From Terriglobales bacterium (GTDB taxonomy: Bacteria; Acidobacteriota; Terriglobia; Terriglobales; Acidobacteriaceae), in contig DATMPC010000096.1 in assembly GCA_035567895.1 (NCBI GenBank), positions 1 through 32,413 of the forward strand: 32,413 nucleotides of DNA, written 5' to 3'. Position numbers and translations under genes: made by a program. The notes below the pieces were generated by a model. The model was not told where the DNA came from. It searched no databases and saw only the letters and a list, made by a program, of their open reading frames with translations. Shown here piece after piece: positions 8,537 through 15,433 of this stretch (the stretch's first letter is position 1; every line of letters begins with the position of its first letter).

Positions 8537-8706
8537 AGGCAACTACTCACGCAGATAAACACGGATTCATGGATGCACGCAGATCTTATGTGGGTAACCA
8601 GACCCCGGTTCAGCACCAGCAACAAAAAAATCTGCGTCTATCCTGAAATCAGCGTGTATCAGCGGAAGTAGTTTCTCTTGCCGTTAGCTGAGGCAACTAC
8701 TCACGC
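8537..8706. repeat. Repeat element bounded by 16-base direct repeats
   Basis: The 16-base sequence AGGCAACTACTCACGC occurs at 8537-8552 and again at 8691-8706. Between them lies an imperfect inverted repeat: CGCAGATAAACACGGATTCA (8550-8569) against TCTGCGTCTATCCTGAAATC (8631-8650). It begins one base after the yceH stop. It resembles the short interspersed repeats seen between genes in acidobacteria; it encodes nothing. Confidence 0.5.
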
Positions 8707-8722
8707 GGGATCCAAGGGCGAG

Positions 8723-8869
8723 CTATTGCCGAAGAGTGGACTTTTCCGAGTCGACAGACTTCTTAACGTCGGTTCCGGAGGCTGCTTTCGGGCGTGTTGA
8801 CCGCATACCGATCAGGGGTCCCTGGTAGCTCAGTTCGCTGACTTCTGTGTCCCGGCTTGGGTTCTGCAT
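8723..8869 (-). CDS. Candidate small protein, 48 residues
   Basis: A short minus-strand frame, ATG at 8869 to TAG at 8723. It starts MQNPSRDTEVSELSYQGPLI and ends KKSVDSEKSTLRQ. A good ribosome site, GAGGTG, sits ten bases before the ATG. The peptide is polar and charged, with no membrane segment or signal peptide, and has no family I know. Codon choice looks ordinary for this genome. The frame lies in an otherwise gene-free, repeat-rich interval, so it may be a real small gene or a chance frame; the ribosome site is the main support. Confidence 0.42.
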   Translation of the reverse strand: MQNPSRDTEVSELSYQGPLIGMRSTRPKAASGTDVKKSVDSEKSTLRQ

Positions 8870-9017
8870 GGCGACGTTTCACCTCGGATGCCCCCACTCT
8901 ATCTGTAGACCTAAGAGTCGCCTAGATTACCAAAGGAATCATCTAAGTTGCTCATTTTAGGAATGTTATATTGATGGCGGAGGAGTAGATATTGGCCGGT
9001 CTGTAAACCTCCAAAAC

Positions 9018-9139
9018 ACTGTCATTCCGAATGGCGTTTTGGCGCGAAGAATCTGCTGTCTTCCTCGGCGTCCCGCAGGACAGCAGATCCCTCACTTCGT
9101 TTCGGGATGACAGTAAGGGAGAGTTTCGAGATGACAGTA
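9018..9139. repeat. Palindromic intergenic repeat (GTCATTCCGA type)
   Basis: ACTGTCATTCCGAA (9018-9031) and TTCGGGATGACAGT (9100-9113) are inverted ends. Inside them GAATCTGCTGTC (9049-9060) matches GACAGCAGATCC (9078-9089) in inverted form, so the whole can fold into a long imperfect hairpin. A partial extra copy of the right end, TTTCGAGATGACAGTAAG, follows at 9123-9140. This kind of element is common between genes in acidobacteria and some other phyla. Confidence 0.6.
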
Positions 9140-9315
9140 AGCAAGGATAATGATCTGGTGAATCCGCGCCCTTTAAGACCTTGCTTCCATTGCGAGTCTG
9201 TACGTGGTACCACAGGATTGTGAGCAGTATGAGGCGAAGTCGCGCGTATGTCGGTTAGAACCTCGGAATAGGTCCAGGTGAAGAGAGGTCGACGAATTGG
9301 AAGGCTGATGACAAC

Positions 9316-9427
9316 TTCCCTGCTAATTCCCTGGCCATTTGCCGAATCGCCTGTGTTTATGCGGGTTCCGCGATTGAAAATTTTTCCTCCGGGAATAATT
9401 CCCTGCTGTTTTCCCTGAAGCAGGGAA
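9316..9427. repeat. Cluster of TTCCCTG/CAGGGAA motifs
   Basis: TTCCCTG occurs at 9316-9322, 9327-9333, 9399-9405 and 9411-9417, and its complement CAGGGAA at 9421-9427. The last two form a 7-bp hairpin with a 3-base loop. The same motif recurs in the gene-free stretch at 12778-12963. The function is unknown; it may be a remnant of a dispersed repeat. Confidence 0.45.
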
Positions 9428-9449
9428 TTTGACTCTCGGGCGCGGGCCT

Positions 9450-9489
9450 AAAAAAAAACCGGCCGTGCCTCCCCAAAGGCACAGCCGGT
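9450..9489 (-). terminator. Rho-independent terminator of the protease/membrane-protein unit
   Basis: Read on the minus strand, ACCGGCTGTGCCT, a TTGGGG loop and AGGCACGGCCGGT make a 13-bp stem with one mismatch, directly followed by a run of T (AAAAAAAA on the plus strand at 9450-9458). It lies about 30 bases after the stop of the membrane-protein gene. Confidence 0.92.
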
Positions 9490-9517
9490 CGAACAACCTC
9501 GAATGAAACCGGACTGA

Positions 9518-10246
9518 TTAGTCTCCCGTTGCCACGGCTGCACGAGCAGCCAGTGGGGCCGGTGCTGGAGCCGTCTCCTTGGCGCCACCGAAGTAGTGCT
9601 TATAGGAGTGGAAGACTCCGAACATCACCGGCAGCACGAGGAGCGGAACCTGCCAGCCGATCTTTACCGTTGCCGCGAGAACCAGTCCGGCAATCGCCGC
9701 GCTGGCCACGAAGTACGGGAAGGAAAGCTGGAAGATGTTGCCCCAAACCTTCAGGGCGTTCTTCGCTTCCGTGAGCGAGATGACTAGGGCCACTGGAACA
9801 GTGTTGACTACGAAGAATCCAGCTGCAGCCAGAGCCAGCACCAACCCATGAGAAGTGGTCATGTTGTTAAGCGCCGGATAACCGAACAGGAAACGCGTTG
9901 CCGCCACTGCCAGAGCCATGTTGCTGAAGTTGAAGATCGCCTGCACCGTGTTGAACTTCTGTGTTGCACGCGGCAAGCACTGAACGAAGGTCGAGAAGCA
10001 CGCTACAGCCAGAGCTTCCGAGGGGCTCATCTCGGCCACTGCGACCAGGATGAACGGCAAGTTCACTGACATGCTTCCAGTGACTCCAGGCAGTTTCACT
10101 TTGAAACGGGCTGCCAGGCAGGCCACCAGAAGGAACGAGACGAAGCGAGTGTGATCGGCCGATTGTGCGTGAAGGACAGCGTTCGCCAACACCGCAAAAC
10201 CCGCCAATATTACGAGCGCGATGAAGAACTGTGCTGATCGCTTCAC
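9518..10246 (-). CDS. Multi-pass membrane protein coupled to the subtilase gene
   Basis: 242 residues with about seven hydrophobic segments (near residues 6-28, 33-47, 60-75, 80-93, 103-122, 131-157, 168-215) and an Ala/Pro-rich cytosolic tail after 218. The stretch VSFLLVACLAARFKVKLPGV...MSVNLPFILVAVAEMSPSEALAVA resembles the membrane sensor part of some acidobacterial signalling proteins, but here no output domain follows. The start is GTG at 10246, with GGAGGT six bases upstream. This GTG overlaps the TGA of the protease gene (GTGA), which strongly suggests translational coupling. It is the last gene of the unit before the terminator. It could be a partner, immunity protein or sensor for the protease; no function can be assigned from sequence. 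Confidence 0.8.
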   Translation of the reverse strand: MKRSAQFFIALVILAGFAVLANAVLHAQSADHTRFVSFLLVACLAARFKVKLPGVTGSMSVNLPFILVAVAEMSPSEALAVACFSTFVQCLPRATQKFNTVQAIFNFSNMALAVAATRFLFGYPALNNMTTSHGLVLALAAAGFFVVNTVPVALVISLTEAKNALKVWGNIFQLSFPYFVASAAIAGLVLAATVKIGWQVPLLVLPVMFGVFHSYKHYFGGAKETAPAPAPLAARAAVATGD

Positions 10247-12210
10247 AGTGCACCTCCGGTCGGAGGATTCACTGCTTCGCCATCGGTTATGGTGCCGCCT
10301 GAGTCCGTGGAGTCGGCATCAGACGCGTCGCCAGGGTCGCCGTCGCTCAACGCGTTGAGAGTTCCGTCGTCGAGCTGACCCCAGACTACGCTCTGACCCC
10401 AAACCATGCTGCAGGCTGCCTCGTCAGTCTGACCCCAGACAACCGAGTTGCCCCAAACCATGGAGCTGGCGTCAACTTCGAGCTGACCCCAGACAACTGA
10501 GTTTGCGAACACGCCGGATTGTCCCCAGACCATCGACTGTCCCCAGACAACGGACATGCCATTTACCAGCGTCGCGGTCTTGGTAAGCGGGTTGAAAACA
10601 ACCGTGGGCGAAGCTGCACCGCCGTTAACCGGGCTGTTGTCACCCAGAGCGGCTTGGATGTCCAGATATCCGGCACCGATGGTGAAGACGTCGTATTGGG
10701 ACAGATAAGTGTTGCCCCTTACGTCGCGACCCCAACTGTTGCCGCGCACTGGATAGCCCTTCCAGGCGCTCCGCATCATGCGCGCCTTGACCATGTCAGG
10801 CGTGATGTTGGGATTGCTCTGGATCATCAGCGCTGCGCCGCCGGCAACTACTGGAGTTGCCATGCTGGTGCCGCTCAACTGCATGTACTGTGGACCAGGT
10901 GAAGTGGCGCCACAGTCGCTTTGACCAGCGAACACGTCGCAGAGCCATGTGAGTTGTGTCGGCTTGATGATCGCTGAGAGAGGAGCGAGCCCGCTCAAAG
11001 TCGATCCTGGCGAAAGCAGCGATGTGATCTTGTTTCCCGGAGCCATGATGTCTGGCTTCAGGATGTGATCAAGCAACGATGGCCCCTTGGAACTGTAACT
11101 GGCGACGATGTCGTCCGTTCGCGTCCAGGTTCCCTGTGGGCTCATCGCACCGACCGTGATCACGTTGGGATCATTGCCGGGAGCTTCGATCGTGGCGTAA
11201 CCCTGCTCGCCGAAACTGTTGTCGCGGCCCATGTTGCCGGCCGCAGTCACAACTACGATTCCTGCCTTCCAGGCTGCTTCAACTGCCTGGCAGAGAGGAT
11301 CCAGCGTGTAGGACTCGAACACCGGACGTCCGAGCGACAGGTTGATCACACGGATGTTGTACTGGTTCTTCAACTGGATCGCGCGATTGATAGCCGCAAT
11401 CACCTGACTGTCGGAACCGCCGCCATTAGCGTCGAGTACGCGCAGGTTGATGATGTTGGCTTTCGGCGCAATGCCGTAGAAGCGTCCGGCAGAATCATGA
11501 CCGTTTCCGGCAACGATTCCGGCAACGTGAGTGCCGTGGCCATATGCGTCGTTTGTGCTGGCATCTCCGGGCACGAAGCTCTCGCTGTAGACCACGCGAG
11601 AGTTAGTCATGTCTGCGGTCTGCAAATCATCGTGCTGATAGACGCCGCTATCGATGACAGCGATGCCGATTCCCGTTCCGTCAACGCCGTAGTTCTGACG
11701 AGCAATGGCATCATTTACTGGTTGCGGTGCGTCGTCCCACGCTGATTTGTTCGGGCGGTCAGGACTTACATACAGAACCTTATCGTCCTGCAGCAGCCGC
11801 TCAAGCATATTGACCGAAATGCGAACGGATGCACCCGACACAGCGCCGAACTCGCGCTTGAATTGAACGCCGAAATTCCGCTCGAACTTCGAGCGCTCGC
11901 TGGCTTTGAAGTGACTACGAGCTTCTATAGCGGCTTGCTTCATCCGGTCGCCGTGCGGACCGCTGTAGAACTTGTCATTAGGGTGAAAGTTCTTGTCGTC
12001 CTCGAATGCATCCGGCTTGAACTGGACGATTACGTCCACAGTTCCATCCGGATTCACAAGGAACCTGTCTAGGTCAGGCGCCGCTTTAGGTCCGTGCTTG
12101 CCTGGCGCCGCGAAGGCTGTACTTACGAACGTAAGCAGCAGCATCGCCGCAACCAAGTGCAAGCGCCAGAACCTGGCCACTGCACCTTTCGTTGTAGTTT
12201 GCGGTTTCAT
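10243..12210 (-). CDS. Secreted subtilisin-like serine protease (S8) with VWG-repeat tail
   Basis: 655 residues from the ATG at 12210. The frame stays open upstream to 12312, but only the ATG at 12210 puts the signal peptide (about residues 1-35, TAFAAPGK) at the N-terminus; its ribosome site is a weak purine stretch. Residues 45-155 look like an inhibitor-I9-type propeptide. The catalytic domain has all key residues: Asp187 (VIDSGV), His225 (GHGTHVAG), the oxyanion Asn326 (AAGN) and Ser449 (GTSMATP). After about residue 525 comes a tail with seven VWG units (residues 554-611; SVVWGQ, SMVWGQ, SMVWGN), then an acidic Asp/Ser-rich end. Subtilases of this type hydrolyse peptide bonds outside the cytoplasm. 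The tail lacks a recognisable sorting signal. The gene overlaps the next one by four bases (GTGA). Confidence 0.95.
   Translation of the reverse strand: MKPQTTTKGAVARFWRLHLVAAMLLLTFVSTAFAAPGKHGPKAAPDLDRFLVNPDGTVDVIVQFKPDAFEDDKNFHPNDKFYSGPHGDRMKQAAIEARSHFKASERSKFERNFGVQFKREFGAVSGASVRISVNMLERLLQDDKVLYVSPDRPNKSAWDDAPQPVNDAIARQNYGVDGTGIGIAVIDSGVYQHDDLQTADMTNSRVVYSESFVPGDASTNDAYGHGTHVAGIVAGNGHDSAGRFYGIAPKANIINLRVLDANGGGSDSQVIAAINRAIQLKNQYNIRVINLSLGRPVFESYTLDPLCQAVEAAWKAGIVVVTAAGNMGRDNSFGEQGYATIEAPGNDPNVITVGAMSPQGTWTRTDDIVASYSSKGPSLLDHILKPDIMAPGNKITSLLSPGSTLSGLAPLSAIIKPTQLTWLCDVFAGQSDCGATSPGPQYMQLSGTSMATPVVAGGAALMIQSNPNITPDMVKARMMRSAWKGYPVRGNSWGRDVRGNTYLSQYDVFTIGAGYLDIQAALGDNSPVNGGAASPTVVFNPLTKTATLVNGMSVVWGQSMVWGQSGVFANSVVWGQLEVDASSMVWGNSVVWGQTDEAACSMVWGQSVVWGQLDDGTLNALSDGDPGDASDADSTDSGGTITDGEAVNPPTGGAL
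10375..10558 (-). repeat. Coding repeats: seven VWG units in the subtilase tail
   Basis: On the plus strand the motif GACCCCAGAC or GTCCCCAGAC recurs with variable spacing. It encodes (S/A)(V/M)VWG(Q/N) on the minus strand. Two units are joined directly three times; other pairs are split by short linkers such as SGVFAN, LEVDAS and TDEAAC. Confidence 0.85.
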
Positions 12211-12281
12211 TGAGTTCTTTCTTTCTTGCTCCCTGCAAAATTTTTTGTGAACTACCCTGGGGAGGTCCACTTTCTTTTCAG

Positions 12282-12297
12282 CCGCATCTGAATGCGG
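12282..12297. other. Small hairpin between the leader peptide gene and the protease
   Basis: CCGCAT (12282-12287) and ATGCGG (12292-12297) form a perfect 6-bp stem with a 4-base loop, lying between the 42-residue frame and the protease start. There is no T-run directly after it, so it is not a classic terminator. Confidence 0.3.
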
Positions 12298-12315
12298 GTT
12301 AAAGGAAAACACTGC

Positions 12316-12444
12316 TTAGGAACCCCAAACAGCCGAAGCAACGGCTGTCAGCATGTGTTTCACCTGCGGGGAGGAAAGGTTGAACCCAGCCACAAAAGCC
12401 AACGTCAGGCTGAGTACGATAGCGACTTTGCTGCTCTTGGACAT
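12316..12444 (-). CDS. Candidate 42-residue hydrophobic peptide ending AVWGS
   Basis: A short minus-strand frame from the ATG at 12444 to TAA at 12316, just 105 bases upstream of the protease start on the same strand. It begins MSKSSKVAIVLSLTLAFVAG, a lysine-containing head and a hydrophobic core like a signal peptide or membrane anchor. It ends HMLTAVASAVWGS. The ending resembles the repeat units SVVWGQS and SMVWGQS in the protease tail. The ATG is the only usable start before an in-frame stop; the nearest purine site, GAGG, is rather far (about 14 bases). It may be a secreted peptide, a leader, or a chance frame. Position, hydrophobic profile and shared VWG ending are the support. Confidence 0.48.
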   Translation of the reverse strand: MSKSSKVAIVLSLTLAFVAGFNLSSPQVKHMLTAVASAVWGS

Positions 12445-13209
12445 AGCGGTGACGAATACCTCGCCCGCTATGAGTGCAAGCCGACGGCCAGAGCTGTGGA
12501 AATGTACAAGTGTCTATTTTTCATACAATTACAAATGATTCCCGGCTAGGGAAATTGTGACAGTTCGTCTGCCTCAGAATGAGAACCAGAACAGTAAATG
12601 ACAGCTAAGACAATGAAAATACGCATGTTATATACGCAGAGACGGGATGAGACATTTTGGCGCAAATAGGGACATATCCCGATGGCGCAATTGGGGCAAG
12701 TTCCGGCGAAACTGAGACCGTCTTGGTGAAGTCGGAGGCCAATTTGGCCGAATGTCGGTGCGCCGAAAGACTGAAAACAGGGAGAAATACCGCGAAATTT
12801 ACGAATTCGGGTCTCAGGATCATCAAATTCTGCCCAGATTTCGCAAAGTTCCCGGAAGTGCGCAGGGAAATAGCAGCGATTCTGGGGATTCTTACGGATA
12901 AGCCCTTGGTGGCCAATGGTTTACCTCGGCATTTTGTTCTGGCGTCGTTCATCGGCCAGGGAATCATTAGGGATCTTGCTTCCCGTTTTGGAACAGTACC
13001 CCGGTTCAAATGCAGATCCGAAAAGCCTTCCACCGTTCTCGCTTCCTCCGGAGGGCGAACTGCCGTTTCTGTCCGTTTCCGGACATTTTCATTCAGCCGC
13101 GAACACAGGTTTACAAAGGCCGTTACGAGGAGTACTGTTTAGCCCTGTTTTTTGAGGAAGTTACAGTCAGCAGCCCTTTGGCAGGTCAAGCGCACTACGG
13201 CCAGTAGTC
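12445..13209. other. Gene-free stretch with dispersed CAGGGAA motifs
   Basis: Two opposed open frames overlap here (12657-13142 plus and 12605-13033 minus), but neither gives a protein-like sequence: both are Arg/Ser/Pro-rich with no hydrophobic core pattern. CAGGGA(A/G) occurs at 12778, 12863 and 12957. It should contain the promoters for the minus-strand protease unit (a possible TTGTAT, 16 bases, TACATT near 12490-12520 on the minus strand) and for the plus-strand transporter cassette. Confidence 0.4.
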
Positions 13210-14463
13210 ATGGATATTCAGAGACCGTCTAACGCCGCAGCAAAGCGCAAGCGGCGGATCATCTTCTCGGCACTCGCCATCCTCTTTATTGCAGGCGTGA
13301 CTCTGGGACTTTCGCGGCTGAAGCCAGCCGCTCCAAGCGTTGAGCGCTCCACTATTTGGACCGATACCGTCAAGCGCGGTCCGATGTTGCGGCAAGTTAG
13401 AGGTCTTGGAACGCTCGTTCCGGTTGATATTCGCTCAATTTCTTCTCTTACAGACGCCACTGTTGAGCGCCGTCGTATCCTTCCCGGCACTCAGGTTAAA
13501 GCGGACACCATCATCATGGATCTCAGCAACCCACAAACCGAGCAGGAAGCGGTGGATGCCGAACTCCAGTTAAAGGCCGCGGAAGCCGACTACAAGAATA
13601 TCGAAGTAAAGGTCCAAAGTGACCTAATGACCCAGCGCGCCAATGCAGCAACGGTCGGCGCCGATTACACCGATGCCAAGACCAAGGCGGAAATCGATCG
13701 GGAACTGTGCAAGTTAGGGGTCATTTCCGGCCAAGCGTGCAAGAGCTCGCAGACGCATGCCGAAGAACTTTCCACAAGAGATCAAATCGAAAAAGAAAGA
13801 GTTGCTATCAATACCAAATCTGTAGCGTCTCAATTGGCGGTGCAACAGGCAAAGATCGACGAGTTGAAGGCGCTCTATCAGCTCAAGATCAAACAACTCG
13901 ACTCATTGCATGTGCGCGCGGGCATCGATGGGGTGCTAACGGAAGTTCCGGTAGTGGAGGGACAGCGTGTCACGGCGGGCACAAATGTTGCGAAGGTCGT
14001 GCAGCCGAACCACCTGAAAGCTGAGCTGAAGATCGCTGAGACGCAGTCGAAAGACATCACCTTCGGTCAGCCGGCATCCGTGGATACACACAACGGAGTA
14101 ATTCAGGGAAGCGTAATGCGCATCGATCCGGCCGTGATTAACGGTACGGTCACGGTTGACGTGAAGCTGGAAGGACAACTGCCTTCAGGCGCCCGCCCAG
14201 ATTTGAGCGTCGATGGAACCATCGATCTTGATCGGCTGGCGAACGTTCAATTCGTCGGACGCCCCGCATTCGGTCAGGAGAACAGCACAGTAAGCATGTT
14301 CAAGCTCGATCCGGATGGCAAAGGGGCAACGCGTGTGACGGTGAAGCTAGGACGCAGTTCAGTGAACGCAGTTGAGCTTCTCGGTGGACTGAGCGATGGC
14401 GACCAGGTAATCCTGTCCGACATGTCGCGCTGGGACAACGTTGATCGCATTCGGTTGGAGTAA
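13210..14463 (+). CDS. HlyD/MacA-like periplasmic adaptor protein
   Basis: 417 residues. One N-terminal membrane segment (about 19-37, RIIFSALAILFIAGVTLGL) anchors the protein in the inner membrane. Residues 50-110 hold the first half of the lipoyl/barrel-sandwich domain (RGLGTLVPVDIRSISSLTDATVERRRILPGTQVKADTIIMDLSNPQ). Residues about 115-230 form a long helical hairpin rich in Ala, Lys, Glu and Gln, and the second lipoyl half follows (LHVRAGIDGVLTEVPVVEGQRVTAGTNVAKV). A beta-barrel and a membrane-proximal part close the protein (VTVKLGRSSVNAVELLGGLSDGDQVILSD). Such adaptors link an inner-membrane transporter to an outer-membrane channel. It heads the cassette with the ATPase and three permeases, as MacA does with MacB. 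No TolC-like gene is in the window. Confidence 0.9.
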   Translation: MDIQRPSNAAAKRKRRIIFSALAILFIAGVTLGLSRLKPAAPSVERSTIWTDTVKRGPMLRQVRGLGTLVPVDIRSISSLTDATVERRRILPGTQVKADTIIMDLSNPQTEQEAVDAELQLKAAEADYKNIEVKVQSDLMTQRANAATVGADYTDAKTKAEIDRELCKLGVISGQACKSSQTHAEELSTRDQIEKERVAINTKSVASQLAVQQAKIDELKALYQLKIKQLDSLHVRAGIDGVLTEVPVVEGQRVTAGTNVAKVVQPNHLKAELKIAETQSKDITFGQPASVDTHNGVIQGSVMRIDPAVINGTVTVDVKLEGQLPSGARPDLSVDGTIDLDRLANVQFVGRPAFGQENSTVSMFKLDPDGKGATRVTVKLGRSSVNAVELLGGLSDGDQVILSDMSRWDNVDRIRLE

Positions 14464-14475
14464 GACCCGGGAAGA

Positions 14476-14598
14476 GCGAACACGAAGGTCACGAAGTCTG
14501 AAGGCGGAGGTCACGAAGAAATCGAAACAGGGAACAGGGACTTTTGCAATATTCCTCATCGTGACCTCCTCTGTTTCCTTCGTGACCTTCGTGTTCGC
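14476..14598. repeat. 21-base perfect inverted repeat between adaptor and ATPase genes
   Basis: GCGAACACGAAGGTCACGAAG (14476-14496) is exactly complementary to 14578-14598. Inside, GGAGGTCACGA (14506-14516) is mirrored by TCGTGACCTCC (14559-14569). The transcript could form a long hairpin with a central loop. The ACGAAGG unit belongs to a repeat type common between genes in several soil phyla. Confidence 0.8.
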
Positions 14599-14645
14599 CT
14601 CGTCGGTTTCAGTTTGGGATTCAAGAAAAATTTTTAGGAGACACA

Positions 14646-15347
14646 ATGGCATCGAACGGCAGGCCGTTAATCACCCTGGAGAACGTAACCAAGATCTTCT
14701 ACACCGATGAAGTAGAGACGCACGCGCTCTCCGGCATCCATCTCGAGATCCGCGAAGGCGAGTACGTTTCGATGGCGGGCCCGTCCGGTTGCGGAAAGTC
14801 GACGCTGCTGTCGATTATCGGCCTGCTCGATACTCCTACTGACGGAACTTACGTCCTCAACAGCAAGACGGTGCAGAGCCTCGACTTCGCCGATCGTGCT
14901 CGCATTCGCAACCAGGAGATCGGATTCATCTTCCAGAGCTTCAACCTTATCGGCGACCTCACTGTGTACGAGAACGTCGAGCTGCCGCTCACCTACCGCA
15001 AGATGGGCGCGGCGGAGCGTAAAGAACGCGTTCACGGCGCGCTGGAGAAGGTAGGAATGTCGCACCGTATGCGGCACTATCCATCGCAACTCTCCGGCGG
15101 TCAACAACAGCGCGTCGCGGTAGCGCGTGCGCTGGCGGGCAAGCCGTCGATCCTGCTGGCGGACGAGCCTACCGGAAACCTCGATTCCCGAAATGGTGAG
15201 GCCGTTATGGAACTGCTCCAACAGCTCCATCGCGAAGGGGCAACCATCTGCATGGTGACCCACGACGAGCGTTTCGCCCGCCATGCTGAGCGCACGATTC
15301 ATCTGTTCGACGGCAAGGTCGTCGAGGAAAGCGTCGGCGTAGCTTAA
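14646..15347 (+). CDS. ABC transporter ATP-binding protein (MacB/LolD type)
   Basis: 233 residues, full length for a LolD/MacB-type ATPase. Walker A is GPSGCGKST (45-53), the Q-loop glutamine is in FIFQSFNL (Gln97), the signature is LSGGQQQR (149-156), Walker B is ILLADEPTGNLD (169-180) and the H-loop is in MVTHDERF (His206). The N-terminal FYTDEVETHALSGIHLEI and the GNLDS ending after Walker B are characteristic of the MacB/LolD/FtsE branch, which works with FtsX-fold permeases. It should hydrolyse ATP at the cytoplasmic face and drive the adjacent permeases as a mechanotransmission-type machine. AGGAGA five bases before the ATG is a strong ribosome site. It lies 182 bases after the adaptor gene. 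Confidence 0.96.
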   Translation: MASNGRPLITLENVTKIFYTDEVETHALSGIHLEIREGEYVSMAGPSGCGKSTLLSIIGLLDTPTDGTYVLNSKTVQSLDFADRARIRNQEIGFIFQSFNLIGDLTVYENVELPLTYRKMGAAERKERVHGALEKVGMSHRMRHYPSQLSGGQQQRVAVARALAGKPSILLADEPTGNLDSRNGEAVMELLQQLHREGATICMVTHDERFARHAERTIHLFDGKVVEESVGVA

Positions 15348-15433
15348 GTTCCCAAACAGTTTGCGGTGAAAGCGTGCCGCAGGCGCGAAGGGGAAAGTTT
15401 GTCTTGGCGGGTCGGAGTGCTAGGGAAAGCAGC

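Noticed and set aside
8824-8837. GGTAGCTCAGTTCG, like a tRNA D-arm
   Set aside because: No acceptor, anticodon or T-arm can be built around it.
11065-11745. 226-codon plus-strand frame inside the protease gene
   Set aside because: It is a shadow of the subtilase: the minus strand has catalytic motifs throughout and the plus frame has no recognisable protein character.
12605-13142. Opposed frames of 142 and 161 codons in the gap before the adaptor gene
   Set aside because: They overlap each other, are Arg/Ser/Pro-rich, lack family features and contain CAGGGAA repeat motifs; the length is easily reached by chance at this GC content.
14667-15302. 211-codon minus-strand frame
   Set aside because: Lies wholly antisense to the ABC ATPase, whose Walker and signature motifs are all intact.
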